Source: Verrucomicrobiota bacterium (lineage in GTDB: Bacteria; Verrucomicrobiota; Verrucomicrobiia; Opitutales; Opitutaceae). From it: a stretch of DNA of 36,532 nt. Of the stretch, positions 1-8,727 are shown one piece after another; the first letter of the stretch is position 1, and each line of letters starts with the position of its first letter. Under the pieces are notes generated by a model. It made no database searches, was not told the DNA's origin, and saw nothing but the letters and a program-made list of their open reading frames with translations. The stretch covers positions 1 through 36,532 of the forward strand of contig JAEWNN010000202.1 in the NCBI GenBank assembly GCA_023457035.1. The letters run 5' to 3'. The position numbers were made by a program, and so were the translations under genes.

Positions 1-219
1 CCGCCCCCGCCCGTCGCGCTGTTCCCCCGTTTCGATGATCTCCGTGCTGATTGCGTGCTTGTTCACGCCGGCGATCCTACCGCCTTCCGCCCCAGCCGAC
101 TACGAGGCACCCGGTCGGGCGCTTACGAACCACCAAGTGGTTCGCGAGGTAACGAATCGGAAGTAGATCTCTAATTCTCTCGTCTCTAGATCTTTGCAAT
201 TGCTCGTCAGGAGCTTCCT
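1..219. other. Upstream region, no supported gene
   Basis: No convincing gene is visible. One forward frame stays open from base 1 to a TAA at 172-174 and could be the 3' end of a gene lying outside the window, but its predicted peptide is Pro/Arg/Ser rich and has no recognisable motif. An inverted repeat with 8-bp arms and a 3-nt loop (CGAACCAC, 126-133, and GTGGTTCG, 137-144) lies about 75 bases before the restriction gene. It could be an operator or a weak hairpin. Confidence 0.4.
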
Positions 220-870
220 GTGTCTTCTACGAGCATGCTTCCCGTGCCCCCCTCACCGAAGTGCCTCAATGAGAGTGCTGTACTACCATATGGCGTTATG
301 CCGCAGAATATCTTGTCGGCGATGAACGATTTCGTTAGATTTCTGACGGTCGTGAACCGAAGCCTTAAGGAACAAAACCTTCCGCGGCTAGAATCGATCT
401 GCATGCCTGCGAATTTCAGTTCGATAGTTGGCGAGTTTGTCACAGCGGCCATACCGAAATACTGCCAGACGATTGCGAAGAACAAATACCATAATGGCCA
501 CCCAGATCTAGTTCCACGAGGGGTATTTCCTGATGATATGGTGCAGCATAGCAGCGAGGGTATCGAGGTCAAAGCGAGTAGGTACCACAAGGGATGGCAG
601 GGACACAACGCCGAGGAGGTGTTCCTTATGGTATTCGTGTTTTGTTCCGATAGTCCGAAAAGTACAGCGATGTCGCCATTTCAGTTTCTGGGGGTTTACG
701 GAGCGAACCTAGAAAAAACTGATTGGAAATTCTCTGGTCGCTCAGCGACAAGCCGCCGGACAATTACCGCATCGGTCACATCTTCAGGGTACCTCAAGAT
801 GACCCGGAATTGGATCTATCGTGTTCCGGAAGAAATTGGAGGAGGAGATTTGGCTGAGCTTGAGCTATAA
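220..870 (+). CDS. Predicted type II restriction endonuclease, PD-(D/E)xK fold
   Basis: This 216-residue protein is predicted to cut DNA at the site protected by the methyltransferase encoded next to it. The nuclease call rests on a PD-(D/E)xK signature: Glu72 in an early helix, Asp96 in HPDL, then Glu116 and Lys118 in IEVKAS, followed by a hydrophobic strand (FLMVFVF, about 135-141). The start is GTG at 220; an AGGAG at 209-213 with 6-nt spacing supports it, which is unusual because most genes in this window lack such a site. The 3' end overlaps the convergent methyltransferase gene by 77 nt. The DNA is visibly less GC-rich than the rest of the island. The recognition sequence and exact subfamily cannot be read from the sequence. 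Confidence 0.72.
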   Translation: MSSTSMLPVPPSPKCLNESAVLPYGVMPQNILSAMNDFVRFLTVVNRSLKEQNLPRLESICMPANFSSIVGEFVTAAIPKYCQTIAKNKYHNGHPDLVPRGVFPDDMVQHSSEGIEVKASRYHKGWQGHNAEEVFLMVFVFCSDSPKSTAMSPFQFLGVYGANLEKTDWKFSGRSATSRRTITASVTSSGYLKMTRNWIYRVPEEIGGGDLAELEL

Positions 871-1708
871 GGCGAGGAATCGCTTTTTGCGCGATTGCAT
901 AATACTCTGGATTAAGCTCGATTCCAATCGACGAATACCCGTTGATTTCTGCTGCGGCTAACGTTGTCCCAGTTCCTGCAAATGGGTCGAGTACAACCCC
1001 TTTCCCTAGGGGCAGAATTGCGCGCACGAGTTGAATCATCAGGTCCATCGGTTTTTGCGAGGGATGCCCCACTTTCTCATTCTTTGCGGTGCGTCCGCTC
1101 TCCAGAAGATCAGGGAAGGGCAATCCATCTGGCAGGCGACGCAGCCCTCCGGTTCCATATGTCCGAAGCGCCTCCGCTACGGTCATCTTCTTCGGCAAAG
1201 GCGCCCGGAATAATCCCCATGGTTCATAATGGCCCTTAGGAAGGCTGCACACGTCGGGGAATTCTTCTTCGGCGTTCTTCGGGCGATCACCGCCACGTAG
1301 CGTTATTACCTTTCGGATGATCTGGCCTCGGAATTCTAGGCCGCCTTCGACGAGTGCCGAAAAGACAAGCGATGCCAGAAATGAATTGCCGGCTAGCAGC
1401 ACATGACCACCGGGAGCGAGCACGCGTACACACAACCGCCCAAATTCGCGGAAGAACTCAGCTACCCGAGTTCGTTCATTCTCGTCTAGAGCGGTAAATC
1501 GCGGCAGAGGCTGGCGCTTAGCCCCGTCGAACGAGGGGGGGATCCGCCAAATGCCTCCCTTGCCGGCTTTCATCTTCTCAAGATGTTGATGGTCGAATTC
1601 GACGATCCCGTATGGGGGGTCTGTTACGATTCCAGTGATCGTCCCAGGCGTTCGCTCCTCCATCCATTGGAATGCGTTGCCCAAAATCAGCTGGTAGTTA
1701 TGAGTCAT
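794..1708 (-). CDS. DNA methyltransferase, beta class (N6-adenine or N4-cytosine)
   Basis: This 304-residue enzyme is predicted to transfer a methyl group from S-adenosylmethionine to an exocyclic amino group in DNA. The catalytic motif DPPYG (residues 30-34) comes before the cofactor-binding motif DPFAGTGTT (241-249), the order of the beta group. HPSQKP (215-220) and IGIELNPEYY (261-270) are further family landmarks, and the target-recognition region probably lies between about 45 and 205. I place the start at the ATG at 1708, just before the conserved NYQLILGNA segment, because an AGAAGGA lies 11 nt upstream; an in-frame TTG at 1744 is less likely. It runs convergently with the endonuclease gene (77-nt overlap) and divergently from the PUA-like gene. 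Together they look like one restriction-modification locus. DPPY does not settle whether adenine or cytosine is the target. Confidence 0.9.
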   Translation of the reverse strand: MTHNYQLILGNAFQWMEERTPGTITGIVTDPPYGIVEFDHQHLEKMKAGKGGIWRIPPSFDGAKRQPLPRFTALDENERTRVAEFFREFGRLCVRVLAPGGHVLLAGNSFLASLVFSALVEGGLEFRGQIIRKVITLRGGDRPKNAEEEFPDVCSLPKGHYEPWGLFRAPLPKKMTVAEALRTYGTGGLRRLPDGLPFPDLLESGRTAKNEKVGHPSQKPMDLMIQLVRAILPLGKGVVLDPFAGTGTTLAAAEINGYSSIGIELNPEYYAIAQKAIPRLIAQAQPNLLLQFLPEHDRSNSGSS

Positions 1709-1761
1709 TTTCGGGAAAATCCTTCTGTGCAAGGGTTCGAGCAAGCTAGATTGTGTACTTA

Positions 1762-2268
1762 ATGCCCCAAGTCTACGTCGTAACTATCAACAACAGAACA
1801 ACATCCGATAACTTTCGGAAGAGTGTTCTACGTCCGCCTTTCTATTGGGGCCTGCGGAGAGGCAAGGGTAACAACTCGCGATGGGCAGGAATCGAGGCAG
1901 GGGACGTGATCATCTTCAAGTTCTCGGAGGGATTCATCTGCGCCAGAATCATTGGGAAGCGAATCGACAGCCAGCTTGCTGCTGCCATTTGGGGAAATAG
2001 CTCAGCGGGTTTTGAGATGCTGCTAGAGCTTGAAACGCCGTATGAACTAGATCTTCAACGAGATAAATTATCCGAGGTTCTCGGTGATCGTCACCCAGGT
2101 ATGCAGCGAGTTACCCATGCGCGGCTTCAGCGTGCGTATGAGAAATTTGGCCAGCATGTATTTGAGGAGTCTCTTGGAATCGCCGAACGTTGCTCGCTCG
2201 GGCCTCCGAAGAGTTCTTCGCGAAGATGCGAAGCGGCAGAGCAAAGAACTCCATTCCGAACTAGTTGA
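1762..2268 (+). CDS. PUA/EVE-like small protein of the restriction locus (uncertain)
   Basis: A protein of 168 residues (171 if the GTG at 1753 is used). I do not recognise a named family with certainty. The first 110 residues read like a PUA-superfamily fold: an N-terminal strand (VYVVTINN), a conserved-looking PFYWGLRRG segment, AGDVIIFKF, and a strand of the type ICARIIGK, similar in layout to EVE and ASCH domains that bind modified bases or RNA. The last 30 residues are rich in Ser, Arg and Glu. It starts 54 bp from the divergent methyltransferase, so the two probably share a control region. A role in sensing or reading modified DNA would fit the context but is inference. Its 3' end is followed by a hairpin at 2321-2355. 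Confidence 0.6.
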   Translation: MPQVYVVTINNRTTSDNFRKSVLRPPFYWGLRRGKGNNSRWAGIEAGDVIIFKFSEGFICARIIGKRIDSQLAAAIWGNSSAGFEMLLELETPYELDLQRDKLSEVLGDRHPGMQRVTHARLQRAYEKFGQHVFEESLGIAERCSLGPPKSSSRRCEAAEQRTPFRTS

Positions 2269-2320
2269 CCGGTCGGGTTCGTCCCCGCGGAGTTCACGAG
2301 GACTTCGATGCAATGAAACA

Positions 2321-2355
2321 GCTCTAGGCGTTCCCCTTCGGGGCACGCCTAGAGC
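2321..2355 (+). terminator. Stable hairpin after the PUA-like gene, possible terminator
   Basis: An 11-bp stem (GCTCTAGGCGT, 2321-2331, with its complement ending at 2355), then one mismatch, then CCCC/GGGG around a TTC loop. No T tract follows on either strand, so termination would depend on the stem alone or on Rho. It lies between the rightward PUA-like gene and the 3' end of the leftward defence run, and so could serve both. Confidence 0.5.
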
Positions 2356-2493
2356 CCTGAAATTGAGGTCGCGGAAAGGGATTAACGGATCTTCCTCTAT
2401 CATAGCTTGCCAGTCTTTGAGCGGCCCCAAACGGTTCGACCTTGCTTGAGTCTATCAGTGTTTGATCGGAGTCCCTGATGACTGCTCGCGGGC

Positions 2494-3549
2494 TCATATG
2501 CTGGAACGCGGGAACAACCTCAGCAATGTCTCCGCGATGTTCTGGTGCTCCTTCCCGAGGTCGATGCTAACGACGCGAATCTCGTGCCCCTGGATGGCCA
2601 CCCGCTCATCGAACGCGGTGCCGTTAACAGGGTAGAGAAGCATGCCCCGCACCTTCGACCAACCTGGCACCACCGACTGATTCTGGAGATAAGCCAGCAG
2701 TTGGTAGAGATGACCCGACAGGAACTTCTGCGTATCGAAATGCGACTGGAACGCGTGTGCGTAGAATTTGCAGTCGACGATCACCTTGTCCGTCTCCGAT
2801 TCGAGCCGGATGTCGGTCCGCATAATTGGCAGCAGTTGCAGTCCCTGCTGGCTCGACCGGTCCTCATCGACATCCCACGGCACGGTTGCCGCACTTACTC
2901 GGTAGACGGACTGTTCGGTCGCCAGAAAGTTGCGAACGAACTCCTCGAATAGGGCTCCCATGCGGGCTTCATCACGCTGGAAATCGTGAAAACGGCCTCT
3001 CCCGGCTTCCGCTGTTGGCAGCAACTGGCGGTGGATGAGTTTGCATACATGGATCGCGAAGCGGTAGTGCCGCATGTTACGGTGCAGCTGGACGCGTCGG
3101 AACACGCGGGAGTCGAGGGCGATCGGACGGAACCCGGCGAAGAATCCACCGACCTCCGCCAGATTATGCCGCCTCTCCTCACCAACATCCTCACACCGAG
3201 CGAGTCGTCGGATTGTCTCGGCGATGATCCGATTGGGCAGGGTGTTGGGACTCAGGTCGTCGAACTTGCAGGTGCGACGCGGATCGGTGAACAAAGGACG
3301 GCGCACATCTTCGCTTGGGAGGATCTTGCCCTTGGGGCGGAGGAGCCGATCTCGCTGGAGAATATAGTCGCGGTGCAGCCCTCGTTTGACGAGTTGCTGG
3401 GCGCTTTGCGTCAGAACGACAGCCATCAGTTCGGCGATGCTTTCGCAGCTTTCCGTTCGGCGGTCGACATAGCGAAGCTCCTGCCGGTGCCGCCAAGCGT
3501 AACACAGCAGGAAGTAGATGTTCCGAATGGGGATCAGCCCGGCGCTCAC
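2494..3549 (-). CDS. mcrC: McrC-like nuclease subunit of a McrBC type IV restriction system
   Basis: This 351-residue protein is predicted to be the DNA-cleaving partner of the McrB-like ATPase encoded immediately upstream. In McrBC systems, McrB binds modified DNA and translocates using GTP, and McrC cuts. The N-terminal IRNIYFLLCYAW segment is typical of McrC. The C-terminal half carries a PD-(D/E)xK core: IMRTDIRLE (Asp as the metal ligand) followed by KVIVDCKFY (Asp and Lys). Its ATG overlaps the mcrB stop codon in an ATGA arrangement, so the two are translationally coupled. It is the last gene of the leftward defence run; the hairpin at 2321-2355 lies downstream. Length is normal for the family and no damage is visible. 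Confidence 0.88.
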   Translation of the reverse strand: MSAGLIPIRNIYFLLCYAWRHRQELRYVDRRTESCESIAELMAVVLTQSAQQLVKRGLHRDYILQRDRLLRPKGKILPSEDVRRPLFTDPRRTCKFDDLSPNTLPNRIIAETIRRLARCEDVGEERRHNLAEVGGFFAGFRPIALDSRVFRRVQLHRNMRHYRFAIHVCKLIHRQLLPTAEAGRGRFHDFQRDEARMGALFEEFVRNFLATEQSVYRVSAATVPWDVDEDRSSQQGLQLLPIMRTDIRLESETDKVIVDCKFYAHAFQSHFDTQKFLSGHLYQLLAYLQNQSVVPGWSKVRGMLLYPVNGTAFDERVAIQGHEIRVVSIDLGKEHQNIAETLLRLFPRSSI

Positions 3550-6320
3550 GGCAGCTTCTCGCGGAGATGCCGGATCGCTTCATCAGCCGTCTCCGGCGCT
3601 TCCATCCAGTACTCGGCAAGGAGCGGTGCGATCTCGGTGTCGATGATGCTCTCGACCCAAGCCTTGTCCGGAGTGACGCCGTTGGGGCAGAAGAAGCTGT
3701 GGCCGATACAGAATCCATCACCCAGATCGGCCCGGTCTGCGCGGAGCAGGGCGTTGAGCTCCTCCATGCCGCTGATCAGGCCGGTCGCAAGATCCTCGTC
3801 CATCCTGCGGTCGAGGAGTAACGCCTTGAACTTGGGCGAGCCAAACTCGGGCTTGAGCGAAATGAAGGCAAACCGCCGCCGCAACGCATAGTCGACCATT
3901 GCCAGCGAGCGGTCCGCTGTGTTCATGAGACCGATGATGTGGACGTTCGGTGGAACGAAGAACGTCGTCCCGCCGACATCGGAATACGCCAGCGGCAGGG
4001 CGTACTTGGGATCTCGCTTGTCCGGCTCGATCAGCATCATGAGCTCCCCTAGGATCTTGCTGAGGTTGCCGCGATTGATCTCGTCGATGATGAAGACGTG
4101 GGTGCGCTGGTCGTTCCGGGCCAGGCTACAGAACGAGTAGAAGATGCCGTCTCGCAGGACGTACGACCCGTTGGCAGTCGGTCGAAGTCCTTGGATGAAC
4201 TCTTCGTAGCCGTAGGACTGGTGGAACTGGACCATCTGGACGCGTTTGTCGTCCGCTTCCCCCATCAGCGCGTGGGCGAGCGTCCGCGCCACGAAGGTTT
4301 TTCCCACGCCCGGGGGGCCCTGGAGGATCACGTTCTTCTTGCGCTGGAGTTGGCCCAGGATCCGGTCGAAGTCGCCTTCGGTCATGAAAAGCCCCTTGAG
4401 CGCGGCGGCTTTGTCGAAGCGCGGGCGCTCTACCGGAGACACCGATGGCGGGAGCTGAGATGGCGGACTGGACGGCAGCTGTTCGCCATACAGCTCCTCG
4501 TAGATTTCGGGCGCTCCGATCTGGGTGACCACGCTCCGGATGTAGTCCGGATAGGGACTCAACCGCGTTAGCCCCTTGATGATCAGGGTCTCTTTGATTG
4601 CCCATTCTCCCACCCGGAACCAGTCGACTTTGCGTGTGTGCTGGTATTCGTCGCGGTCTTCGCGGAACTCGTAATCGGAGATCACTCTCCCCGCGCCAAC
4701 GATCTTGCCAGTGCCCTCTTTGGCTAGGATGAAGTCTCCAATACGGATCTCAGTGAGGAAATCCCAGCAGGCTAGCGAGTTGTTGCGGGGTCTGGCATCG
4801 GATTTCCGCTCGGCGTGGAGCGCATCCTCGATCGCCCGGCGCGAGCGGTATTGTCGCAGATCACCGAGGGAATCCCAGCCGATCGCCGCAATGCCTTCCT
4901 TGCGGAAATCCTCCCATAATCTTGCCCCTTCGCCTGGTGCGATGAGCCAGATACCCTTGGCGGTCGGGGTTGGTGTCGGTGCACTGTTCTCACTCACGCA
5001 TACCGCCCAGATGAAGGACTGCACATCGACCCAGTCGCGGGGGTGTTGTGGCGCGAGCGCCGACTGGAACGCTTTGCCGAAATTGAGCACATCAAGGACA
5101 GCGCCTGCCCATGGTCTGCCGGTCGGAAGCTCCCAGCCCAGTTCTTCCGCCAATGTTCGGTAGTAGGATATCTTGATTGGGAAATAGCTGTCGGGGCGCA
5201 GTCCCCAGAGGAGAACCGAAAGCGTATCCCATGCCGGCGCGAGTCCGTGACGTTCGATGGCATCAAAGAGCGGGAGCACCGTCTCGGCATCGGAGCACGG
5301 CCCTTCCGTTACCTGCAATGCGGCGTTCAGGACGTCGGCCAGAGCTTCGGGCCGGTCAGCTCCGACACTTGGCCGCCAAGATTGGAAGCTGGCGATGTTC
5401 AGGGCGACCGACTTCTGAATCAGTCCCAATGCCTGGTCGGGCTGCCCATTCTTGATGAGGCGAGCGATCTCCGCCCTGCCCCCCAATTCTTCGAACTTCC
5501 TGAGACCATCACGCTTGTAGTTGGTTTCATCCGCGGCAAACCGCGAACCTGGATTCGCGAAGTCCACGAAGTCGGCGTACTTCGCTTTGAACCGCTTCCA
5601 GAGTTGGGGGATCTGCCCCGCATCAAGGGTGTACGTCGCCGCATTGGTCGTGACGTGGTGGTTCCACGCCGCGTGGGAGACTGCAATGAAATCACCGCCG
5701 ATCTCCCGGCGAACACGCTCCATTGTGGCCAAGTACGAGTCCTTGTTCGGTTCGGTATCTGAGAATCCTTTCGCTTCAAGAAATCCTACCGTCGTGGCCG
5801 GGAGCGGCAGGCATTCCTCTGGTCGAAGCCAGAAGAGGGCGGTCGTGAGCTTCCCGAATCCGACCGAATGGATCTGAAGGCACCGTTCGAAGAGTTCGGC
5901 AGGGATTTCGCGGACTCCCTTTTCGCAGAGGATTCGAGCCAGCTTCCAGAGTGAGCTGATGTCGTCAGCCCCCCGGGTTTCTTGCGGGCCGAAGAAGCGA
6001 GCGTTGATGGCGTTGGCCGTCGGAATGCCGTGGAACTCGGCAGGGACCTCGGACTGAAGTCCCCACTTCTGCTTCAGAAAACGCCAATTCGCGATCCGGT
6101 TGACCGGCGAGTTGTTCCGGTTGAAGACGGCGAAGAAGGAGAACGGATCGATCTCTGCGAGCGGCACCTCACGTCCGTCAGGCGTCCGGTCTTCAAGTGG
6201 AATCACACTCAGCTCCGCCTTCTCCATCTCGCGAAGGAGGGCGATCAGGTCACTCTGTCGGTTCTCGTAGGTGAGCAGCTTAGCCGCTGCTTCGCGGTGG
6301 ATGGGGCGCCAGCTGAACAT
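3546..6320 (-). CDS. mcrB: McrB-like AAA+ NTPase with an EVE-like domain (type IV restriction)
   Basis: This 924-residue motor and recognition subunit has three parts. Residues 1 to about 440 form a long N-terminal region I cannot name. Residues about 456-602 form an EVE-like (PUA superfamily) module, beginning GIWLIAPGEGA and including IRIGDFILAKEGTGKIVGAG. This module is known to be fused to McrB-type ATPases as a modified-base reader. Residues about 635-924 are the McrB-type AAA+ domain, with Walker A GPPGVGKT (668-675), Walker B FIIDEINRG (743-751), the McrB signature MNTADRS (799-805), and an RRR arginine cluster at about 814-816. A Pro/Ser linker (about 615-630) separates reader and motor. 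The start lies 15 nt after the yaaW-like stop, and the stop overlaps mcrC. The likely targets are phages with methylated or hypermodified DNA. Confidence 0.88.
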   Translation of the reverse strand: MFSWRPIHREAAAKLLTYENRQSDLIALLREMEKAELSVIPLEDRTPDGREVPLAEIDPFSFFAVFNRNNSPVNRIANWRFLKQKWGLQSEVPAEFHGIPTANAINARFFGPQETRGADDISSLWKLARILCEKGVREIPAELFERCLQIHSVGFGKLTTALFWLRPEECLPLPATTVGFLEAKGFSDTEPNKDSYLATMERVRREIGGDFIAVSHAAWNHHVTTNAATYTLDAGQIPQLWKRFKAKYADFVDFANPGSRFAADETNYKRDGLRKFEELGGRAEIARLIKNGQPDQALGLIQKSVALNIASFQSWRPSVGADRPEALADVLNAALQVTEGPCSDAETVLPLFDAIERHGLAPAWDTLSVLLWGLRPDSYFPIKISYYRTLAEELGWELPTGRPWAGAVLDVLNFGKAFQSALAPQHPRDWVDVQSFIWAVCVSENSAPTPTPTAKGIWLIAPGEGARLWEDFRKEGIAAIGWDSLGDLRQYRSRRAIEDALHAERKSDARPRNNSLACWDFLTEIRIGDFILAKEGTGKIVGAGRVISDYEFREDRDEYQHTRKVDWFRVGEWAIKETLIIKGLTRLSPYPDYIRSVVTQIGAPEIYEELYGEQLPSSPPSQLPPSVSPVERPRFDKAAALKGLFMTEGDFDRILGQLQRKKNVILQGPPGVGKTFVARTLAHALMGEADDKRVQMVQFHQSYGYEEFIQGLRPTANGSYVLRDGIFYSFCSLARNDQRTHVFIIDEINRGNLSKILGELMMLIEPDKRDPKYALPLAYSDVGGTTFFVPPNVHIIGLMNTADRSLAMVDYALRRRFAFISLKPEFGSPKFKALLLDRRMDEDLATGLISGMEELNALLRADRADLGDGFCIGHSFFCPNGVTPDKAWVESIIDTEIAPLLAEYWMEAPETADEAIRHLREKLP

Positions 6321-6335
6321 GGGGAATGATTGGGG

Positions 6336-7073
6336 TTAGGTTCGCTTCTGCGATTGTTCGAATTTTGCCCGCATGTAGGCAATGTGAACACAACTTGGGA
6401 TCGTCACACGGTAGGCCGGGCCGGCAAGATCGACGATGGTCCAAAGTCCGGTGACAATCCATCCGATCGGGCCGGCGCAGACGCCGATAGCACGTGTCAG
6501 TGCTGCATTGGCACCGAAGGTCAGGCCGCGGCCTAGCACGGCTTTGGCGACCGCGTTCGCCACGATCACGGCAACTTGGTAGGATGCAAAGCCGCCTTGG
6601 ATTACTGCGGCCTGGAGGGCGGCTGCGACACCTTGCTTGGCGAAATTCGTGCCCTTGATCTTCAGCCCGTCCAGTAGCGCATTCCGCTCTTCTTGCGACA
6701 TCTTCTGCATCGACTGTTCGAGAAGATGGAACAAGAGAGCCCGTTCCTTCTCCTCGGTGCTCATCGAGCCGGTTGTTTTTGCCCCGACCTTCCCGCAGAC
6801 ATCACCAAGGATTTCGCAATATGGCACCCCGTGTCCACCGCGGAGGGTGTTGGCAATGGTGTTGCCGCCGAAGGTCTGGAGCTCGGTGGCGATCTCCTGT
6901 GTGCACTTCTGCAAACGATCCGGGTAGTATCGCTCGTACTTCGCGGTACCGGCGAAGGTTTGGGCAACCCTCAGATCGCCCGGTTTTCCGCAGAGCAAAT
7001 CGACGAGGATCTCAAGATCATCGGCCTCGCACTCTGCGAGGAAGCGCAGATCGGTGTCGGGACGGCATGTCAT
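6336..7073 (-). CDS. YaaW/UPF0174 (DUF3944) family protein
   Basis: A 245-residue protein resembling E. coli YaaW along most of its length. Shared-looking stretches include an N-terminal acidic DLRFLAECEADDLE, the segment ELQTFGGNTIANTLRG, and the C-terminal PAYRVTIPSCVHIAYMR. The middle to C-terminal part (about 150-225) is Ala/Gly/Val rich with hydrophobic runs that could insert into or perforate a membrane. The family's biochemical function is not established. Its gene start overlaps the end of the DUF2779 nuclease gene in an ATGA arrangement, and its stop is 15 nt before mcrB, so it is firmly embedded in the nuclease-McrBC block. A part in defence (for example as an effector or regulator) is inferred only from this position. 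Confidence 0.8.
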   Translation of the reverse strand: MTCRPDTDLRFLAECEADDLEILVDLLCGKPGDLRVAQTFAGTAKYERYYPDRLQKCTQEIATELQTFGGNTIANTLRGGHGVPYCEILGDVCGKVGAKTTGSMSTEEKERALLFHLLEQSMQKMSQEERNALLDGLKIKGTNFAKQGVAAALQAAVIQGGFASYQVAVIVANAVAKAVLGRGLTFGANAALTRAIGVCAGPIGWIVTGLWTIVDLAGPAYRVTIPSCVHIAYMRAKFEQSQKRT

Positions 7074-8569
7074 GGCGCAGCGATGGGTTGATTGCCGCGG
7101 AAAAACTCCCAGAGCCGGACCATGGCCAGCGTATCGAGGCCGCAGTATGCCTGAAGCTGGCGTTCGATCTCGGTCTTCCTCGCCGGTGCGGTGTCCGGCC
7201 GGATGGCCTCCGCGAATGCCTCCATGGCCATGGCTCCGTCTTGGACGCCATCGAGTCCATCGTAGCGGAGATCGGGAGCGATGGCGGGTAGCACGGCCTT
7301 GATGCTCCAGCTGCCTTGTTGGGAAGGATGGTAGTATCGGTTTCGGGCGACCGGCAGGAGATCGACGACTCGGGTGAGCAGGGCGTTCAGCTTTCCTGCC
7401 CGACGCGGGAATCGCTCGGCAAGTTCCCGGATGCGAGTGGTCTCGAATGCCGCGTTGTAGACGAAGATTGGACCATGGGTGCCGCAGGCTGAGATCAAGG
7501 TTTCTGCGAACGGGCCGGACGGATCACTCCCGCTGAGGTCGAGAAACGAGTGATGATTGATGCCCCGATCGGCGTTGACGATATGGAGGCTGAACTGAAA
7601 CGGCACCTGCTGGTACGGTCTGGTGCCGGCCCAGATCGGTACGGCGAAACTGATCGTCTCGAAATCGAGGAAGTACGCCGGGAACCCGTATGAGGCCAAG
7701 TCATTGGCCGCCCCTGCCGCGTCGAAGTACACCGTTCCTTCCTCAGTGTGCTTCTTCACCCGGAGTTGGATGTCGTTGAGCAGGTGGTCGGGCACCTGCC
7801 GCAGGTCATCGATTCCCCGTTCGATGAGGTCTGCCTTCTTGTCCGCAGAGAACCGCGGCAGCCACCCGAGCGGGCATTCCGGCTGTTTCTGCTTACTTGT
7901 GCAGTAGGCGCAGAATCCGCATTCGAACGGCGTGGAGCATTGATCACCTGGTGCAATGTCGGACTCGTTCTCCTGTGTGGCGATCCGCTGAGCCTCGTCG
8001 ATCCAGCCCTTCACCTCAGTATCGCGGGCCAAGGTTTCTTGGGTAAGGTCGGTCTCCGAGAGCAGGCCCCGATAGTCGTTGTTACCCGGGTAGACCCAGG
8101 AACTGTCGATGGTGGCGACCGCGACGGACTCGATCTCGATTCCGGAAGCGCGTGCGATGTGGGTCTGCACCGCCACGTCGTCGCGGTGGTAGTCTTTGAC
8201 CGATGTCGAGGACTTCACCTCGACCATCTTCCATGCGGTGGATGTGGGCCGTGGCAGCATCACGTCGGCGAAGGCCAATGCCCCATCTGCCTTGAACCCC
8301 GCTTCGAAGACCGGGCGGTCGTGCGCGGCCAGTAGCTCCTTCGAGCGAGCGAATGCCTCGGAGTACTTGCCGGCGGCGACCTCGATCTCGACTCCGGTTT
8401 GGCTGGGGTCGTAGATGAGCCGGGCGATGGCCCCGACTTCGTGGCCGACTTGGAAGACGGCCTTGGTCTGAGCCGAGTCCTCCCGGAGATCGGGTCGGTT
8501 GACCTCCAGCCAGAGACGCTTGGGGCACTGCCGATAGGCGATGATCTTCGATTTGGAGAGGGTCGGCAT
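7070..8569 (-). CDS. DUF2779 protein: Cas4-like nuclease fused to a DEDD exonuclease-like domain
   Basis: A 499-residue protein with two nuclease-like halves. The N-terminal half looks like a Cas4/RecB-type PD-(D/E)xK nuclease with an Fe-S cluster: Cys15 in YRQCPKRLW, Asp102 in FADVM, Glu117 and Lys119 in VEVKS, then Cys211, Cys217, Cys220 and Cys223 (CGFCAYC). The C-terminal half looks like a DnaQ-type 3'-5' exonuclease: Asp302 and Glu304 in LDFETI, an acidic/aromatic central part (FVYNAAFE), a GSWSIKAVLP segment typical of DUF2779, and Asp478 in YCGLDTL. All key residues appear present. It probably processes DNA or RNA ends, but the substrate is unknown. The gene begins 158 nt after the E2-like gene, the largest gap in the run, so a secondary promoter may lie there. 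It overlaps the yaaW-like gene by 4 nt. No Shine-Dalgarno site is seen. Confidence 0.82.
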   Translation of the reverse strand: MPTLSKSKIIAYRQCPKRLWLEVNRPDLREDSAQTKAVFQVGHEVGAIARLIYDPSQTGVEIEVAAGKYSEAFARSKELLAAHDRPVFEAGFKADGALAFADVMLPRPTSTAWKMVEVKSSTSVKDYHRDDVAVQTHIARASGIEIESVAVATIDSSWVYPGNNDYRGLLSETDLTQETLARDTEVKGWIDEAQRIATQENESDIAPGDQCSTPFECGFCAYCTSKQKQPECPLGWLPRFSADKKADLIERGIDDLRQVPDHLLNDIQLRVKKHTEEGTVYFDAAGAANDLASYGFPAYFLDFETISFAVPIWAGTRPYQQVPFQFSLHIVNADRGINHHSFLDLSGSDPSGPFAETLISACGTHGPIFVYNAAFETTRIRELAERFPRRAGKLNALLTRVVDLLPVARNRYYHPSQQGSWSIKAVLPAIAPDLRYDGLDGVQDGAMAMEAFAEAIRPDTAPARKTEIERQLQAYCGLDTLAMVRLWEFFRGNQPIAAP

Positions 8570-8727
8570 CGGCTGATTGATTCAGGAGGTTCTGTCGCTG
8601 AGATGGAAGGACGAACTCTTCCAGTCCGGCACCGATGCGTGTCTAGTACGACGGGTCCGGACGAACAGGGCCGATGTTGGGCGAGACGGATGAATGACAG
8701 TGTGAATGGTTGCCGGCGCCGCCTCGA

